Position numbers and translations under genes: made by a program
Assembly (NCBI GenBank): GCA_027311945.1
Contig: DAICXZ010000030.1
Location: 62,001-126,000 of the forward strand
DNA from: Erythrobacter sp.
GTDB taxonomy: Bacteria; Pseudomonadota; Alphaproteobacteria; Sphingomonadales; Sphingomonadaceae
Direction: 5' to 3'
Length of the DNA: 64,000 bases
The notes under the pieces: generated by a model
Told to the model about the DNA's origin: nothing
Database searches by the model: none
The model's input: only the letters and a program-made list of their open reading frames with translations
Part shown: piece by piece, positions 46,280-56,459 of the stretch
Position numbering within the stretch: the first letter of the stretch is position 1
Layout of the letters: each line of letters begins with the position of its first letter

Positions 46280-47329
46280 ATGACCGGAATCACAATTTCG
46301 AGGGAAGGGCGGGCCGCGCGCCTGTCGCTGTCGCGCGGCAAAGCGCTTAACGCGATGACGCGCGAGATGTGCGAAGCGGCAATCGCAGCGCTGCTCGAAT
46401 GGCGCGACGACGATAGTATCGCCGCAGTGATGATCGACCACACGGGCGAGCGCGGCTTTTGCGCCGGGGGCGATGTGGCGATGGTGCGCCGCTCGGTGGT
46501 GGAGGAGGATGGCGCCGAGGGGCGCGCCTTCTTCCTGGCCGAATATCGCCTCAACCACCTGCTGTTCACCTATCCCAAGCCGGTGATCACCTTCATGGAC
46601 GGGGTGACGATGGGCGGCGGCGTGGGCATATCGCTTCCCGCTGCCTTCCGCGTGGCGACCGAGAACACCCTGTTCGCCATGCCGGAAGGGGCCATCGGCC
46701 TGTTTCCCGATGCCGGAGCGGGCTTCACCTTCGCGCGGCTTCCGAACCGGCTCGGCCAGTTCCTTGCGCTCACCGGAGCGCGGCTCGATGGGGCCGAGTG
46801 CTTGTGGGCCGGCCTTGCCACCCACTATCTTGAAAGCGCGGCGCTCGATGAAGCCAAGGCACGCATCGCCGCACAGCCGGAGAGTGCCGAGGCAATCCTC
46901 ACCGAATTGTCCACCACGCCGCCACCTGCTCGCCTTGCTGGCAATGCCGATAACATCGCCCGGCACTTCGCAAGCGACCGGCTGGAAGACATCCTCGCCT
47001 CGCTCGACGCCGACGATGGCAAGTGGGCGGGCAAGGAGCTGGCAGCAGTGAGCGCCAAATGCCCGACAACCAGCAAGGTGGCGCTCCGGCTGCTGGCCGA
47101 GGGCGCGCGGCGCGCGGATTTTGCCGAGGAGATGGCGCGTGAATATGCGATCGTCTGCCGCATGATCGTGCGGCCCGACTTTGCCGAGGGCGTGCGCGCG
47201 GTGCTGGTCGACAAGGACAATGCGCCGCGTTGGAACCCGGCGCGGCCTGAGGACGTGAGCGAGACCATGCTCGATGCCATTTTCGCGTCGCTGCCCGAAA
47301 ACGAGCGCTGGACCCCGGCCGTGAGCTGA
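46280..47329 (+). CDS. Enoyl-CoA hydratase/isomerase family, 3-hydroxyisobutyryl-CoA hydrolase-like
   Basis: GERGFCAGGDVAMVRRS; FMDGVTMGGGVGISLPAAFRVATENTLFAMPEGAIGLFPDAGAGFTFARL. Confidence 0.9.
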   Translation: MTGITISREGRAARLSLSRGKALNAMTREMCEAAIAALLEWRDDDSIAAVMIDHTGERGFCAGGDVAMVRRSVVEEDGAEGRAFFLAEYRLNHLLFTYPKPVITFMDGVTMGGGVGISLPAAFRVATENTLFAMPEGAIGLFPDAGAGFTFARLPNRLGQFLALTGARLDGAECLWAGLATHYLESAALDEAKARIAAQPESAEAILTELSTTPPPARLAGNADNIARHFASDRLEDILASLDADDGKWAGKELAAVSAKCPTTSKVALRLLAEGARRADFAEEMAREYAIVCRMIVRPDFAEGVRAVLVDKDNAPRWNPARPEDVSETMLDAIFASLPENERWTPAVS

Positions 47330-47427
47330 CGCCGCTGGCGAACACTGTGATCGCAAACGCCTGTGGTGCCACCCCTTTGCCAGCGGGGAAGCAATCGCCA
47401 TCTAGCTGCCAAAGGAGGATCATCCGT

Positions 47428-48123
47428 ATGATCGAAGTTCGCAAGTTTGCCGATCTGGGCAAGTCCAACCACGGCTGGCTCGACGCCAATTTCCATTTCT
47501 CGTTCGCCGACTATTTCCGGCAGGACCGCCTTCACTGGGGCGCGCTGCGGGTGTGGAACGATGACAAGATTGCCGCCAGGAGCGGCTTCCCGCCGCACCC
47601 GCACGAGAACATGGAGATCATCACCTATGTCCTCGAAGGCGCGATCTCGCACCGCGACAGCCTGGGTAACGAGGGCCGGACCAAGGCGGGCGACATTCAG
47701 GTGATGAGTGCGGGCACGGGCATAACCCATGCCGAGTACAACCTCGAAGACGAGCAGAGCCACAGCTTCCAGATCTGGATACTGCCGGACCGGCAGGGCC
47801 ACGCGCCGAGCTGGGGCACCCGCGAATTCCCGCGCGGCGAGCGGGCTGGCCGTTTCGAGGTGCTGGCTAGTGGGCGTGAAGGTGATGACGATGCGCTGAC
47901 GATCCACGCCAATGCCCGCGTGCTCGGCGCCAGTGTGGCAGCGGGCGAGAGCGTTTCTTACGATCTCGGCGGGCGCAAGGGCTATCTCGTGCCTGCGCGC
48001 GGCAAGGTCGAAATCGACGGCCAAGTGGCCGAGGCACGCGACGGCGTGGCGATTGCCGATGTCGACAGGCTCACCGTCAAGGCGCTCGAAGATGCCGAAC
48101 TGGTGATGGTCGAAACGGCCTGA
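47428..48123 (+). CDS. Pirin family protein
   Basis: SD AAAGGAGG; FPPHPHENMEIITYVLEGAISHRDSLGNEG...IQVMSAGTGITHAEYN. Confidence 0.92.
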   Translation: MIEVRKFADLGKSNHGWLDANFHFSFADYFRQDRLHWGALRVWNDDKIAARSGFPPHPHENMEIITYVLEGAISHRDSLGNEGRTKAGDIQVMSAGTGITHAEYNLEDEQSHSFQIWILPDRQGHAPSWGTREFPRGERAGRFEVLASGREGDDDALTIHANARVLGASVAAGESVSYDLGGRKGYLVPARGKVEIDGQVAEARDGVAIADVDRLTVKALEDAELVMVETA

Positions 48124-48131
48124 TCTGCAAG

Positions 48132-48161
48132 GCCCTCCCTCCCTCGGCGGGGGGGGAGGGC
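48132..48161. terminator. GC-rich hairpin between convergent genes, possible bidirectional terminator
   Basis: GCCCTCCC-TCCCTCGGCGGGGG-GGGAGGGC directly after the pirin stop and before the ABC permease stop; no clear U-tract. Confidence 0.35.
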
Positions 48162-48171
48162 TGTGCGCCGC

Positions 48172-49368
48172 CTATTCGTGCCGCAGTGCCTCGATCGGGT
48201 CGAGCTGGCTTGCGCGGCGGGCCGGGAAATAGCCGAACACGATTCCGATCAGAGCCGAGATCACGAAGCTCAGCACGTTGATGAACGGGTCGAACACGAA
48301 GGGGAAGCCCAACACGGCCGAGAGGCTGGCTGAGAACACGAAGCCCAGAACGATCCCCACCAGCCCGCCGAAGCAGCAAAGCACCACCGCTTCGGTGAGA
48401 AACTGCAGGCGCACCTCGCTCGCCAAGGCGCCGATGGCGAGGCGGATGCCGATCTCGCGGGTACGTTCGGTCACCGAAACGAGCATGATGTTCATGATCC
48501 CCACGCCGCCGACCACGAGGCTGATCGCGGCGATGGCGGCCACCATCACGGTCATGGTGCCGACCGTGCTGGAAACGGTCTCGTTGATCTCGGCGGTATC
48601 GACGATGTCGAAGTCGTTGGCCTGGCCCTCCAGCAGCACGCGCCGCTCGCGCAGCAGGTTCACCAGCGCCTCGACCATCGCCTTGTTGTCGTAACCGGCG
48701 TCGTAGGAGACGGCCATGTAGCCGATGTTGTCGTTGCCGGTGAAGCGGCGCTGCACATTGGTGAGCGGCATGAAGACCGAGTTGTCGTCATCCCCGCCGC
48801 CGCCAACGTTGCCGCGGCTGGCGAACACACCGATCACCTGGCAGCTGACGTTGTCGAGCCGCATACGTTCGCCCAGCGGGCTTTCGACCGAGCTGAACAT
48901 CTCCTCCACCACGGTGGGGCCGATGATACAGACGTTCGCGCCCGCGCTTTCCTCCTGATCGGTGAACATGCGGCCCTGATCGAGCGTGATGCCGCGAGCA
49001 TCCATGAAGGCGCGGCTGACGCCCTCGACCTTGGTCTTCCAGTCCTGCCCATTGTAAATCGCAGTGACGCTCTGGTCGACCTGCCCCGCCACTGACTTAA
49101 CCCCGGCGATCTGCTCGCGCACGGCATCGACGTCGCGCTCGTCGAACGGGCGGAACTGGCCTCGCTCGCCCTCAATCGGGAATACGAAAAACATGTTGGA
49201 GCCGAGCGAGGAGATCTGTTCCTCGATGTCGGCCGTCACCCCGCGGCCCAGCGTCACCATGGTGATGACCGCCGAAACGCCGATGATGATGCCCAGCGTC
49301 GTCAGGAAACTGCGCATCAGGTGGCGGCGAATCTCGCGAAAGGCGAGCATGAGCGAGGTGCCGAACAT
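48172..49368 (-). CDS. MacB-type ABC transporter permease
   Basis: AFREIRRHLMRSFLTTLGIIIGVSAVITMVTLGRG; C-terminal FtsX domain GVGIMNIMLVSVTERTREIGIRLAIGA. Confidence 0.92.
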   Translation of the reverse strand: MFGTSLMLAFREIRRHLMRSFLTTLGIIIGVSAVITMVTLGRGVTADIEEQISSLGSNMFFVFPIEGERGQFRPFDERDVDAVREQIAGVKSVAGQVDQSVTAIYNGQDWKTKVEGVSRAFMDARGITLDQGRMFTDQEESAGANVCIIGPTVVEEMFSSVESPLGERMRLDNVSCQVIGVFASRGNVGGGGDDDNSVFMPLTNVQRRFTGNDNIGYMAVSYDAGYDNKAMVEALVNLLRERRVLLEGQANDFDIVDTAEINETVSSTVGTMTVMVAAIAAISLVVGGVGIMNIMLVSVTERTREIGIRLAIGALASEVRLQFLTEAVVLCCFGGLVGIVLGFVFSASLSAVLGFPFVFDPFINVLSFVISALIGIVFGYFPARRASQLDPIEALRHE

Positions 49369-50087
49369 CAGGCCTTTGCTCCCGCCAGTGCGCGCCGGTC
49401 CGATTGTTCGATCCGCTCGACCAGCCCATCCTTGAAGTGGACGACGGTCTTGGCGAAGTCGGCCATTTCGGGTTCGTGGGTCACCATCAGCACGGTGATG
49501 CCCTGATCGTTCAGTTCGGCCATGAACTTCATGATTTCGACCGAGCGTTCGGAATCGAGATTGCCGGTCGGCTCGTCGGCGAGCAGCACCTCCGGGTCAG
49601 TGACGAGTGCGCGGGCGATGGCGACGCGTTGCTGCTGTCCGCCTGAAAGTTCGGCCGGGGTGTGATCGGCCCAGGGCAACAGGCCCACCCGGTCGAGCGC
49701 CCTCAGCGCCGCCTCGCGCCGTTCGGTGCGGGTCGCCCCGCGATAGACCAGCGGAAGTTCGACATTTTCCGCCGCCGTGGTCCGTGCAAGCAGGTTGAAG
49801 CCCTGAAACACGAAACCGAGATAGCGCCGCCTGAGCAGCGAGCGCTGGTCCTTGCTGAGCGACTGAACCTCCTGCCCGAGGAATCGGAATGTCCCGCCGC
49901 TCGGTTGATCGAGGCAGCCCAGGATGTTCATCGTGGTCGACTTGCCCGAGCCCGACGGCCCCATCACGGCAAGGAAATCCCCACGCTGGACGGTCAGGTC
50001 CACGCCTTTCAGCGCCTGGAACGCCGCCGCACCTTCGCCGAAGGTCTTGGTGATGCTGCGAAGCTCGATGATCGGCGGTTCGGCCAT
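49368..50087 (-). CDS. MacB-type ABC transporter ATP-binding protein
   Basis: Walker [10 protein letters not shown], signature [16 protein letters not shown], Walker [13 protein letters not shown]. Confidence 0.95.
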   Translation of the reverse strand: MAEPPIIELRSITKTFGEGAAAFQALKGVDLTVQRGDFLAVMGPSGSGKSTTMNILGCLDQPSGGTFRFLGQEVQSLSKDQRSLLRRRYLGFVFQGFNLLARTTAAENVELPLVYRGATRTERREAALRALDRVGLLPWADHTPAELSGGQQQRVAIARALVTDPEVLLADEPTGNLDSERSVEIMKFMAELNDQGITVLMVTHEPEMADFAKTVVHFKDGLVERIEQSDRRALAGAKA

Positions 50088-50099
50088 GACGCTTGTGCC

Positions 50100-51386
50100 T
50101 TACTCAGCTGCCGCCTTGAGCGCGGTGACGACCTGCATTCCCTCGGTCAACTCGTCGGAGGTGACGACGGTAAAGCGTCCGTCGGAGAGGCCGGTGGTCA
50201 CGGCGATCTCACGCAAGGAGCCGTCGGCTTCGAGCACATAGATGGTCTGCTTCGAGCCTGCGCCGATGGTCGCGCGGGCGTCCTCACGCGCGAGCCCGAA
50301 ATCATCGCCGCCCAGTTCGATGCCGCCGCTTTCCTCTTCCTTGGGAGGCTTGAAGCGCAGCGCGCCGTTGGGCACGGCCAACTGGCGCGAGGTGCTTTCG
50401 GTGGCGATGTTGGCAGTTGCGGTCATTCCGGGGCGCAGCAGGCCCTCGGTGTTGGCGACGGTCAGCCGCGCCTCGTATTCGACCACGGCATTGGTCTGCG
50501 TCTGAGTTGTCTGGCTGCTGGTGGAGATATTGCCCGAGGCAAGGTCGATCCGCTCCACCTGCGCGGGGAACTGGCGGCCCGGATAGGCATCGACGGTGAA
50601 CTTGGCATCCTGCCCGGCCTTGACCTGCCCTACATCGGCCTCGTCGACCTTCACGCGCAGCTGCATCACTGAAAGGTCTTCAGCCAGAATGAACAGCGTG
50701 GGGGTGTTGAAGCTCGCCGCCACGGTCTGCCCCGGCTCCACCTGCCGCACCAGCACCACGCCCGCTACGGGCGAGCGGATCACCGCGCGGTCACGCTGGG
50801 TCTGGGCGCTGGAAAGCGAAGCCTGTGCCGACACGACATTGGCCTGCGCGGAGGTCAGCCCGGCCTGGCTGCGCTGCAACGCGCCCTCGGCCTGCTCCAT
50901 CTCGACCTTCGAGGGCACGCGCCCGTTCGAAAGTCGAAAGACTTCGCGCAGGCGTTCACGCTGGGCCCGATCGACCGCGAGCGTGGCGCGCGACTGTTCG
51001 ACCGCGGCGCGGGCTGCGGCGAGCTGCGCGCGGGCCTGGGTGATCTGGTCGTCGATCACGTCGGTGTTGATATAGGCGAGCACCTGCCCTTGGCGGACCT
51101 GATCGTTCACGTCGACCAGCACCTGGTCGATCCGGCCAGAGACTTCCGAGCCGACCTCGACCTGGTTGGTCGGCCGCAGGTTGCCCGTCGCCGTCACCAC
51201 CAGATCGAGCGAGCGGGTGGTGACCTCTTCGGTGACGTAGGGCGTTTCTTCCTTGCTTCCGCCGAACACCAGCGCGGCGACGATGCCTGCAACGATCAGC
51301 GCCGCAATGACCCAGACGAGCTTGCGCTTGTACCACTTTGGCTTGCTTTCGGTGCCGAGGAATTCGTCGATGGTCTGGTCGCTCAT
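50100..51386 (-). CDS. MacA/HlyD-like periplasmic adaptor subunit
   Basis: Single TM, GNLRPTNQVEVGSEVSGRIDQVLVDVNDQVRQGQVLA lipoyl motif, coiled coil. Confidence 0.92.
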   Translation of the reverse strand: MSDQTIDEFLGTESKPKWYKRKLVWVIAALIVAGIVAALVFGGSKEETPYVTEEVTTRSLDLVVTATGNLRPTNQVEVGSEVSGRIDQVLVDVNDQVRQGQVLAYINTDVIDDQITQARAQLAAARAAVEQSRATLAVDRAQRERLREVFRLSNGRVPSKVEMEQAEGALQRSQAGLTSAQANVVSAQASLSSAQTQRDRAVIRSPVAGVVLVRQVEPGQTVAASFNTPTLFILAEDLSVMQLRVKVDEADVGQVKAGQDAKFTVDAYPGRQFPAQVERIDLASGNISTSSQTTQTQTNAVVEYEARLTVANTEGLLRPGMTATANIATESTSRQLAVPNGALRFKPPKEEESGGIELGGDDFGLAREDARATIGAGSKQTIYVLEADGSLREIAVTTGLSDGRFTVVTSDELTEGMQVVTALKAAAE

Positions 51387-52846
51387 GGGTCGGTCCTGTC
51401 ACTGGGGCCCTGCGCGGAGCCACTCAGGGGAAAGTCATAGGCATCGGCGCTCCAGCCGCCGCCGAGTGCCTGCGTCAGCTGCACGAAGGCGCTGGCCCGG
51501 TCGGCCTCGGCGGTGACGAGCTGATTGCGCGCCGAAAGCAGGGCGCTTTCGGCGGTGAGCAGGGTGCGGAAGTCGATTAGCCCGGCTTCATATTGGCTGC
51601 GCGCGAGGATCGCCGAATTGCTGGCCGCGTCGAGCCCCTCTTCGTTGATCGCCACGCGCTCATCAGCGGTGCGGCGGGCGACACCGGCGCTTTCAACCTC
51701 TTCGAGCGCGGAGAGGATTGCGCCTTCCCACTGCGCTAAAGCAACCTCGGCTCCGGCCTCGGCGCTGTCGACCTGCGCGGCGGTGCGCCCGCCGTCGAAC
51801 AGGAGCTGACTGATGCTGCCGACCAGCCCGCCGGTGACAAGATCGAACAGGTTGCCGGCGGTCACCGGGCCGGTCCCGATCGAGCCGGTCAGGCGCACCA
51901 GCGGAAACAGCTGCGCCCGCGCCACGCCGATGCGGGCGCCGGCGGCATAGAGCGAAGCCTCGGCGGCGCGCAGATCGGGGCGTCGTTCGAGCAGCGCGGC
52001 CGGCGCGGCAAGGCCCGCCAGTGCGGGCGGGGTGGGGACGGGGGTGCTGGTGTCGAACTCGGCGAGCACACGGCCCGGCGGTTCCCCGATGAGGGTCGAG
52101 ATGGCGTTGGCAGTGGCGGCAAGGCTCGCTTCGAGCGAGGGAATGGTCGCCGCTGTCTGCGCCACCTGCGTGCGCGCCTGCTCGACATCGAGGCTGGAGA
52201 CCAGCCCGGCCTGGTTGCGCCAGCGCGCGATCTGGAGGTTTTCGCGCTGGTTGCCGAGCGTATCGCGCGCAATGGCCAGCTGCTCCGCAAGTGCGCGGGC
52301 GTTGATCGTCTGCAGCGCGACCTGCCCGACGATCAGGCGTTGCAGGTCCGCGAGGTTATAGCCTTGTGCGGCAAGATCAGCCTGCGCGGCTGCGACATTG
52401 CCCGAGACCTGACCGAACAGGTCGGCTTCCCACGAGGCATCGAGTCCGAGCGAGAGCGGCACCCCGTCGCGCGCCAGATCGCCGACGTCGCGGGTGGCGC
52501 TGCCGCTTGCGCTCAGCGTTGGCAGGTAGGCCGCACGGGCCTGCACCAGCGCGGCGCGCGCCTGATCGAGCCGGGCGGCGCTGGCGGCGATGTCGCGGTT
52601 CTGCACAATGGCCTGTTCGACCAGTTGGCTCAGCAGCGGATCATCGAGCTGGCGCCAGTAGGCGGAGGTGTCGGGTGAGACGAGCGGAGCCTCGGTTTCG
52701 GTCCAGCCTTCGGGCACGTCCACGCGCGGCGCGGGCGGCGCGAATGGCTGGCCGGCGCAGGCAGAGAGCAGCGCCGCCAAGGCAAGCAGCGGCGCATGAC
52801 GTTGCGCCCGTTTCCAATCCCCTGTCACTCGCAACAGATTGCTCAC
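51383..52846 (-). CDS. NodT-family outer membrane efflux lipoprotein
   Basis: LLALAALLSACAGQPFAPP lipobox; LLERRPDLRAAEASLYAAGARIGVARAQLFP. Confidence 0.92.
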   Translation of the reverse strand: MSNLLRVTGDWKRAQRHAPLLALAALLSACAGQPFAPPAPRVDVPEGWTETEAPLVSPDTSAYWRQLDDPLLSQLVEQAIVQNRDIAASAARLDQARAALVQARAAYLPTLSASGSATRDVGDLARDGVPLSLGLDASWEADLFGQVSGNVAAAQADLAAQGYNLADLQRLIVGQVALQTINARALAEQLAIARDTLGNQRENLQIARWRNQAGLVSSLDVEQARTQVAQTAATIPSLEASLAATANAISTLIGEPPGRVLAEFDTSTPVPTPPALAGLAAPAALLERRPDLRAAEASLYAAGARIGVARAQLFPLVRLTGSIGTGPVTAGNLFDLVTGGLVGSISQLLFDGGRTAAQVDSAEAGAEVALAQWEGAILSALEEVESAGVARRTADERVAINEEGLDAASNSAILARSQYEAGLIDFRTLLTAESALLSARNQLVTAEADRASAFVQLTQALGGGWSADAYDFPLSGSAQGPSDRTDP

Positions 52847-52955
52847 TTTTGAAACTATCTCCGTTCCGGCCTACCGTGACTGAACAGTAATTGCCAACCA
52901 CCAATTGTCGCTTTTGTGAAATGCAGCCAGTTGATGGCTGATTTTATCCGTCTAT

Positions 52956-54053
52956 GTGGCAATAATGCATTTCCGGCCGACGTTCCTCGTCTTACTTCTT
53001 GGCGTTCTCGCGCTTCTTCCGCCCACCGAGGCCGCGGCGCATCCGGCGCCGTTCAGCTATATCGACCTGAGGCCCGGTGAAGGATCGCTCGAAGGTGCGG
53101 TCACCGTACATACGGTCGATCTCGAACATGACCTGAGGATCGACGAAGATGCCACTCTGCTCGACCGGAGTGTATTGGATGGGCAATACAGTGCAATAGC
53201 AAACTTGCTGCTAGCGCGACTCGATCTGCGCGACGCGGACGGAGCCCGTCTGGCGCTGGAGCCGGGGGCGCTCGAACCGGTGGCGGGCGATGATGCCGTT
53301 CGGCTGACCTTCCGCGCCGACGGCAAGCCTCCGGCAGCGCTGTCGGTAGACGCGCACCTGTTCGATTACGATCCGCTGCACCAGACCTTCGTCACCATCT
53401 ACGAGGGCGACGAGGTTGCTCAGCAGATAATCTTCGCCAAGGGCTCCACACCGCAAACCTACTATGCCGGCAGCGTGGCAGGGGTCGGCGCGGTGCTGGC
53501 GACCTTCATTCCGGCAGGCGCACATCACGTGCTGATCGGGCCGGACCACGTGCTGTTCATTCTTGGCCTGATCCTGATGGGCGGATCACTGCGGCGGCTG
53601 ACGCTGATCGTCACCGCATTCACGCTCGGCCATTCGATCACGCTGGCGTTGGCGGCGACGGGCACCTTCGCACCGCACGCATGGCTGATCGAGCCGCTGA
53701 TCGCGCTTTCGATCGTGGTGGTGGGGCTCGACAACCTGCTCAGGAAGTCGGGCGAGCGCGACCTGCGTGCGCTGTTTGCGGGCCTGTTCGGGCTCATCCA
53801 CGGGTTCGGCTTTGCCTATGTCCTGCGTGAATTCGGGCTCCCACAGGCGCAGCTCGGTTGGGCGCTGGCGGGGTTCAACGTGGGCGTGGAACTGGGGCAG
53901 CTGGCGATTGTCGTGCCGGTTGCGCTGGCCTTGGGCTGGCTGCGCGGGCGTTCGCCGAATGTCGCAAATCGTATCGCCGTGGGGGGCTCGCTTGCGGTGA
54001 TCGCGGCGGGGGTCTATTGGTTCGTTGACAGAGTCCGAAATCTCGCGGGCTGA
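52956..54053 (+). CDS. HupE/UreJ-type membrane protein
   Basis: C-terminal HHVLIGPDHVLFILGLIL...TLIVTAFTLGHSITLALA; alternative ATG at 52965. Confidence 0.85.
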   Translation: MAIMHFRPTFLVLLLGVLALLPPTEAAAHPAPFSYIDLRPGEGSLEGAVTVHTVDLEHDLRIDEDATLLDRSVLDGQYSAIANLLLARLDLRDADGARLALEPGALEPVAGDDAVRLTFRADGKPPAALSVDAHLFDYDPLHQTFVTIYEGDEVAQQIIFAKGSTPQTYYAGSVAGVGAVLATFIPAGAHHVLIGPDHVLFILGLILMGGSLRRLTLIVTAFTLGHSITLALAATGTFAPHAWLIEPLIALSIVVVGLDNLLRKSGERDLRALFAGLFGLIHGFGFAYVLREFGLPQAQLGWALAGFNVGVELGQLAIVVPVALALGWLRGRSPNVANRIAVGGSLAVIAAGVYWFVDRVRNLAG

Positions 54054-54068
54054 GGGGAGAGACGAACA

Positions 54069-55028
54069 ATGAAACGGATGGCGATCCTGGCAGGCGTCGT
54101 GGCAACGGGCCTGGCGACCGTGGTGGCAACCGGAGCGGTGACGGCGCAGGGCCTGCCGGGCATCACCGGGATCGAGCAGGTTTCGGGCAACGTTTACAAG
54201 ATCTTCGGTGCGGGCGGAAATACCACCGTATTCGTGCGCGAGAACGACGTGGTGCTGGTGGATACCAAGCTGCCCGCCAGTGGCGAGGCGATCCTCGCCG
54301 AGGTGCGCAAGGTGACCGACAAGCCCGTGGGCATGATCATCAACACCCATTCGCACCCCGACCACACCGGCTCCAACGCCGAACTTGCGCCCAATGGCGA
54401 TGTGCAGGTGGTGGCGCAGGTCAACAGCGCGGCGCGGATGCGCGCGGGCGGCGGTCCTTTCCCTTCGCTGCGCGTCGACAGTGACTTCGAAGCGCGCAAG
54501 ACCATCGGCAAGGGCGACGACCGGATCGAGCTGTATTACTTCGGCGCTGGCCACACCGATGGCGATGCCTTCGTGGTGTTCCCCGCCGCGCGCACCATGG
54601 CGGCGGGCGATGTCTACGCCTGGCACATGAGCCCGCTGATCGACCCAGGCTCGGGCGGCTCGATCCTCGCGCTGCCGACCACGCTGGCGGGGGCGGTCTA
54701 TGGTATCGACGGGGTCGACAAGGTCATTCAGGGCCATGGCGGGGTTTCGACATGGGATGAGTTCCACTCGTTCATGAACTTCAACCGCGGCCTCGTAGCC
54801 ACGGCCGAGCAGACCCTGCTCACCGGCGGTACGCCCGAGGATGCGCTGAAGAAGCTGGAGGCAACGCCCAGTTATGCGGTGTTCCTCGATCACAAGGTTA
54901 AGCCCGGCCTCGAATATGGCGGCACGCCCTGGTCGCGCGCGCTGATCAACCTGACGCTGGCGTTTCAGGAACTGCGCGGCGAGGAGCCGGAGCTGATCAT
55001 GGGCATGGAAGACCCGCACCAGCACTGA
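54069..55028 (+). CDS. Exported MBL-fold metallo-hydrolase
   Basis: Signal peptide; IINTHSHPDHTGSNAEL; YYFGAGHTDGDAFVVFP. Confidence 0.9.
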   Translation: MKRMAILAGVVATGLATVVATGAVTAQGLPGITGIEQVSGNVYKIFGAGGNTTVFVRENDVVLVDTKLPASGEAILAEVRKVTDKPVGMIINTHSHPDHTGSNAELAPNGDVQVVAQVNSAARMRAGGGPFPSLRVDSDFEARKTIGKGDDRIELYYFGAGHTDGDAFVVFPAARTMAAGDVYAWHMSPLIDPGSGGSILALPTTLAGAVYGIDGVDKVIQGHGGVSTWDEFHSFMNFNRGLVATAEQTLLTGGTPEDALKKLEATPSYAVFLDHKVKPGLEYGGTPWSRALINLTLAFQELRGEEPELIMGMEDPHQH

Positions 55029-55041
55029 TAGAGCCGCGGGT

Positions 55042-55884
55042 ATGGCATTACCCGAAGATCACGAGGCATTGGCGGCCGCGACCGTCGCTGGCACCGGCCT
55101 GTGCACCATCGTCAATATCGAGGGCAGTTTTTCGCGCCGCCTGGGTGCGCAGCTGGCGGTCCATGCCGATGGCAGCGTGACCGGGAGCCTCGCCGATGGT
55201 TGTCTTGAGCGCGAACTGGCCGCCGAGGTCGCGCGCGGGGGTGAGCCGCGCGTGATCCGCTATGGCGCAGGCTCGCCGAAGATCGACTTTCGCCTGCCCT
55301 GCGGCGGGGGGCTCGACATCCTGATCGACCCGGCGCCAGACCATGCCGCCTGTGCCGAGGTGCTTGCGAAGCTGGAGATGCGGCAGGAGGCGAGCCTCGC
55401 TTTGCCCGGCCAGACCCTGCTCGCCGAGCGCCGCTATATCCCCGCGCTGCGGCTGGTGTTGCTGGGCGAGGGGCCGGAGCTGGAAGCGATGGCGCGACTG
55501 GGCGCGGCGGCAGGGATGATGGTCGATAGTTATAGCCGCGAGGATGGCTCGCTCTCGCTTGGTCAGCGGCCCGAGCACATCGCGCTCGACCGCTGGAGCG
55601 CGCTGGTGCTGCTGTTTCACGATCACGAGTGGGAAGAGGCGCTGCTCGACTGGGGCCTCAGAAGCCCCGCCTTCTTCATCGGTGCGCAAGGGGGCAAGCC
55701 CGCGCGGACGGCGCGCAGCGAACGGCTGGCCGCGCTTGGCTATGCCGAGCAGCAGATCGCCCGCATCGCCAGCCCGCTCGGCCTGATCGGGCACAGCCGC
55801 GAGCCTTCGGCGCTGGCGCTGTCGGCCCTTGCCGGTGTGGCGGGCATCTACGAGCTGCGCCACCCGCACCACAGCCAGCGATGA
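55042..55884 (+). CDS. XdhC-family protein
   Basis: GSVTGSLADGCLERELAAEV; RYGAGSPKIDFRLPCGGGLDILIDP; C-terminal IASPLGLIGHSREPSALALSALAGV. Confidence 0.85.
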   Translation: MALPEDHEALAAATVAGTGLCTIVNIEGSFSRRLGAQLAVHADGSVTGSLADGCLERELAAEVARGGEPRVIRYGAGSPKIDFRLPCGGGLDILIDPAPDHAACAEVLAKLEMRQEASLALPGQTLLAERRYIPALRLVLLGEGPELEAMARLGAAAGMMVDSYSREDGSLSLGQRPEHIALDRWSALVLLFHDHEWEEALLDWGLRSPAFFIGAQGGKPARTARSERLAALGYAEQQIARIASPLGLIGHSREPSALALSALAGVAGIYELRHPHHSQR

Positions 55885-56459
55885 GCGCGCCGCTGGTCGC
55901 CATTCTGGCCGCCGGGCAGGCGCGACGTTTTGGCGGGGGCAAGCTCGATGCCTTGTGCGCCGGCCGGCGGGTCGGGGCGCATGTGCTGGCTTTGGTGGAT
56001 GCGGCGGGATTTGCGCCCGGCGTCATCGTTGTTCCGACAGCAGATGTCCCGCTGTTTGCGCGAGAGAGCGGCTGGCCCCTGATCGAAAACCCGCGCTCCG
56101 AAGCAGGGCTGGCCACGTCGGTCGCGCTGGCAGCAAAGGCCGCGCTGGCACAGAGGCGTGACCTGCTGATCGTGCTTGCCGACATGCCGCTTGTCGCGCC
56201 CGCTCATCTGGCTGCGCTCGCGGCGAGCGAAGGGCTGGCCGCGAGCGATCATGGCGCAGGCAAGCCCGGAGTGCCCGTCTTCGTGCCGCAAGTCCTGCTG
56301 GCAGACATCACCACGCTCGAAGGCGAAAGCGGGGCAGGGCGCTGGCTTGCTGGTCGCGCCGACTGCACGCTGATCGCGCCGCCACCCGGCACGCTGGCCG
56401 ATGTCGACCGATCCGAGGATATTGGCCTTATCGAAGCCGCACTTATCGCGCGTCGCTGA
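55881..56459 (+). CDS. MobA-like NTP transferase (molybdenum cofactor nucleotidyltransferase-like)
   Basis: ATGA overlap with xdhC-like gene; VAILAAGQARRFGGGKLDAL; LLIVLADMPLVAPAHL. Confidence 0.85.
   Translation: MSAPLVAILAAGQARRFGGGKLDALCAGRRVGAHVLALVDAAGFAPGVIVVPTADVPLFARESGWPLIENPRSEAGLATSVALAAKAALAQRRDLLIVLADMPLVAPAHLAALAASEGLAASDHGAGKPGVPVFVPQVLLADITTLEGESGAGRWLAGRADCTLIAPPPGTLADVDRSEDIGLIEAALIARR

Noticed and set aside
52879-52888. ACTGAACAGT near-palindrome upstream of the efflux operon, reminiscent of TetR operators
   Set aside because: Four-base arms are too short to be meaningful without a regulator gene or conserved copies.
52924-52940. CAGCCA-GTTGA-TGGCTG hairpin followed by ATTTTAT before the HupE gene
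   Set aside because: Six-base stem in a divergent promoter region with no upstream gene to terminate; likely coincidental.
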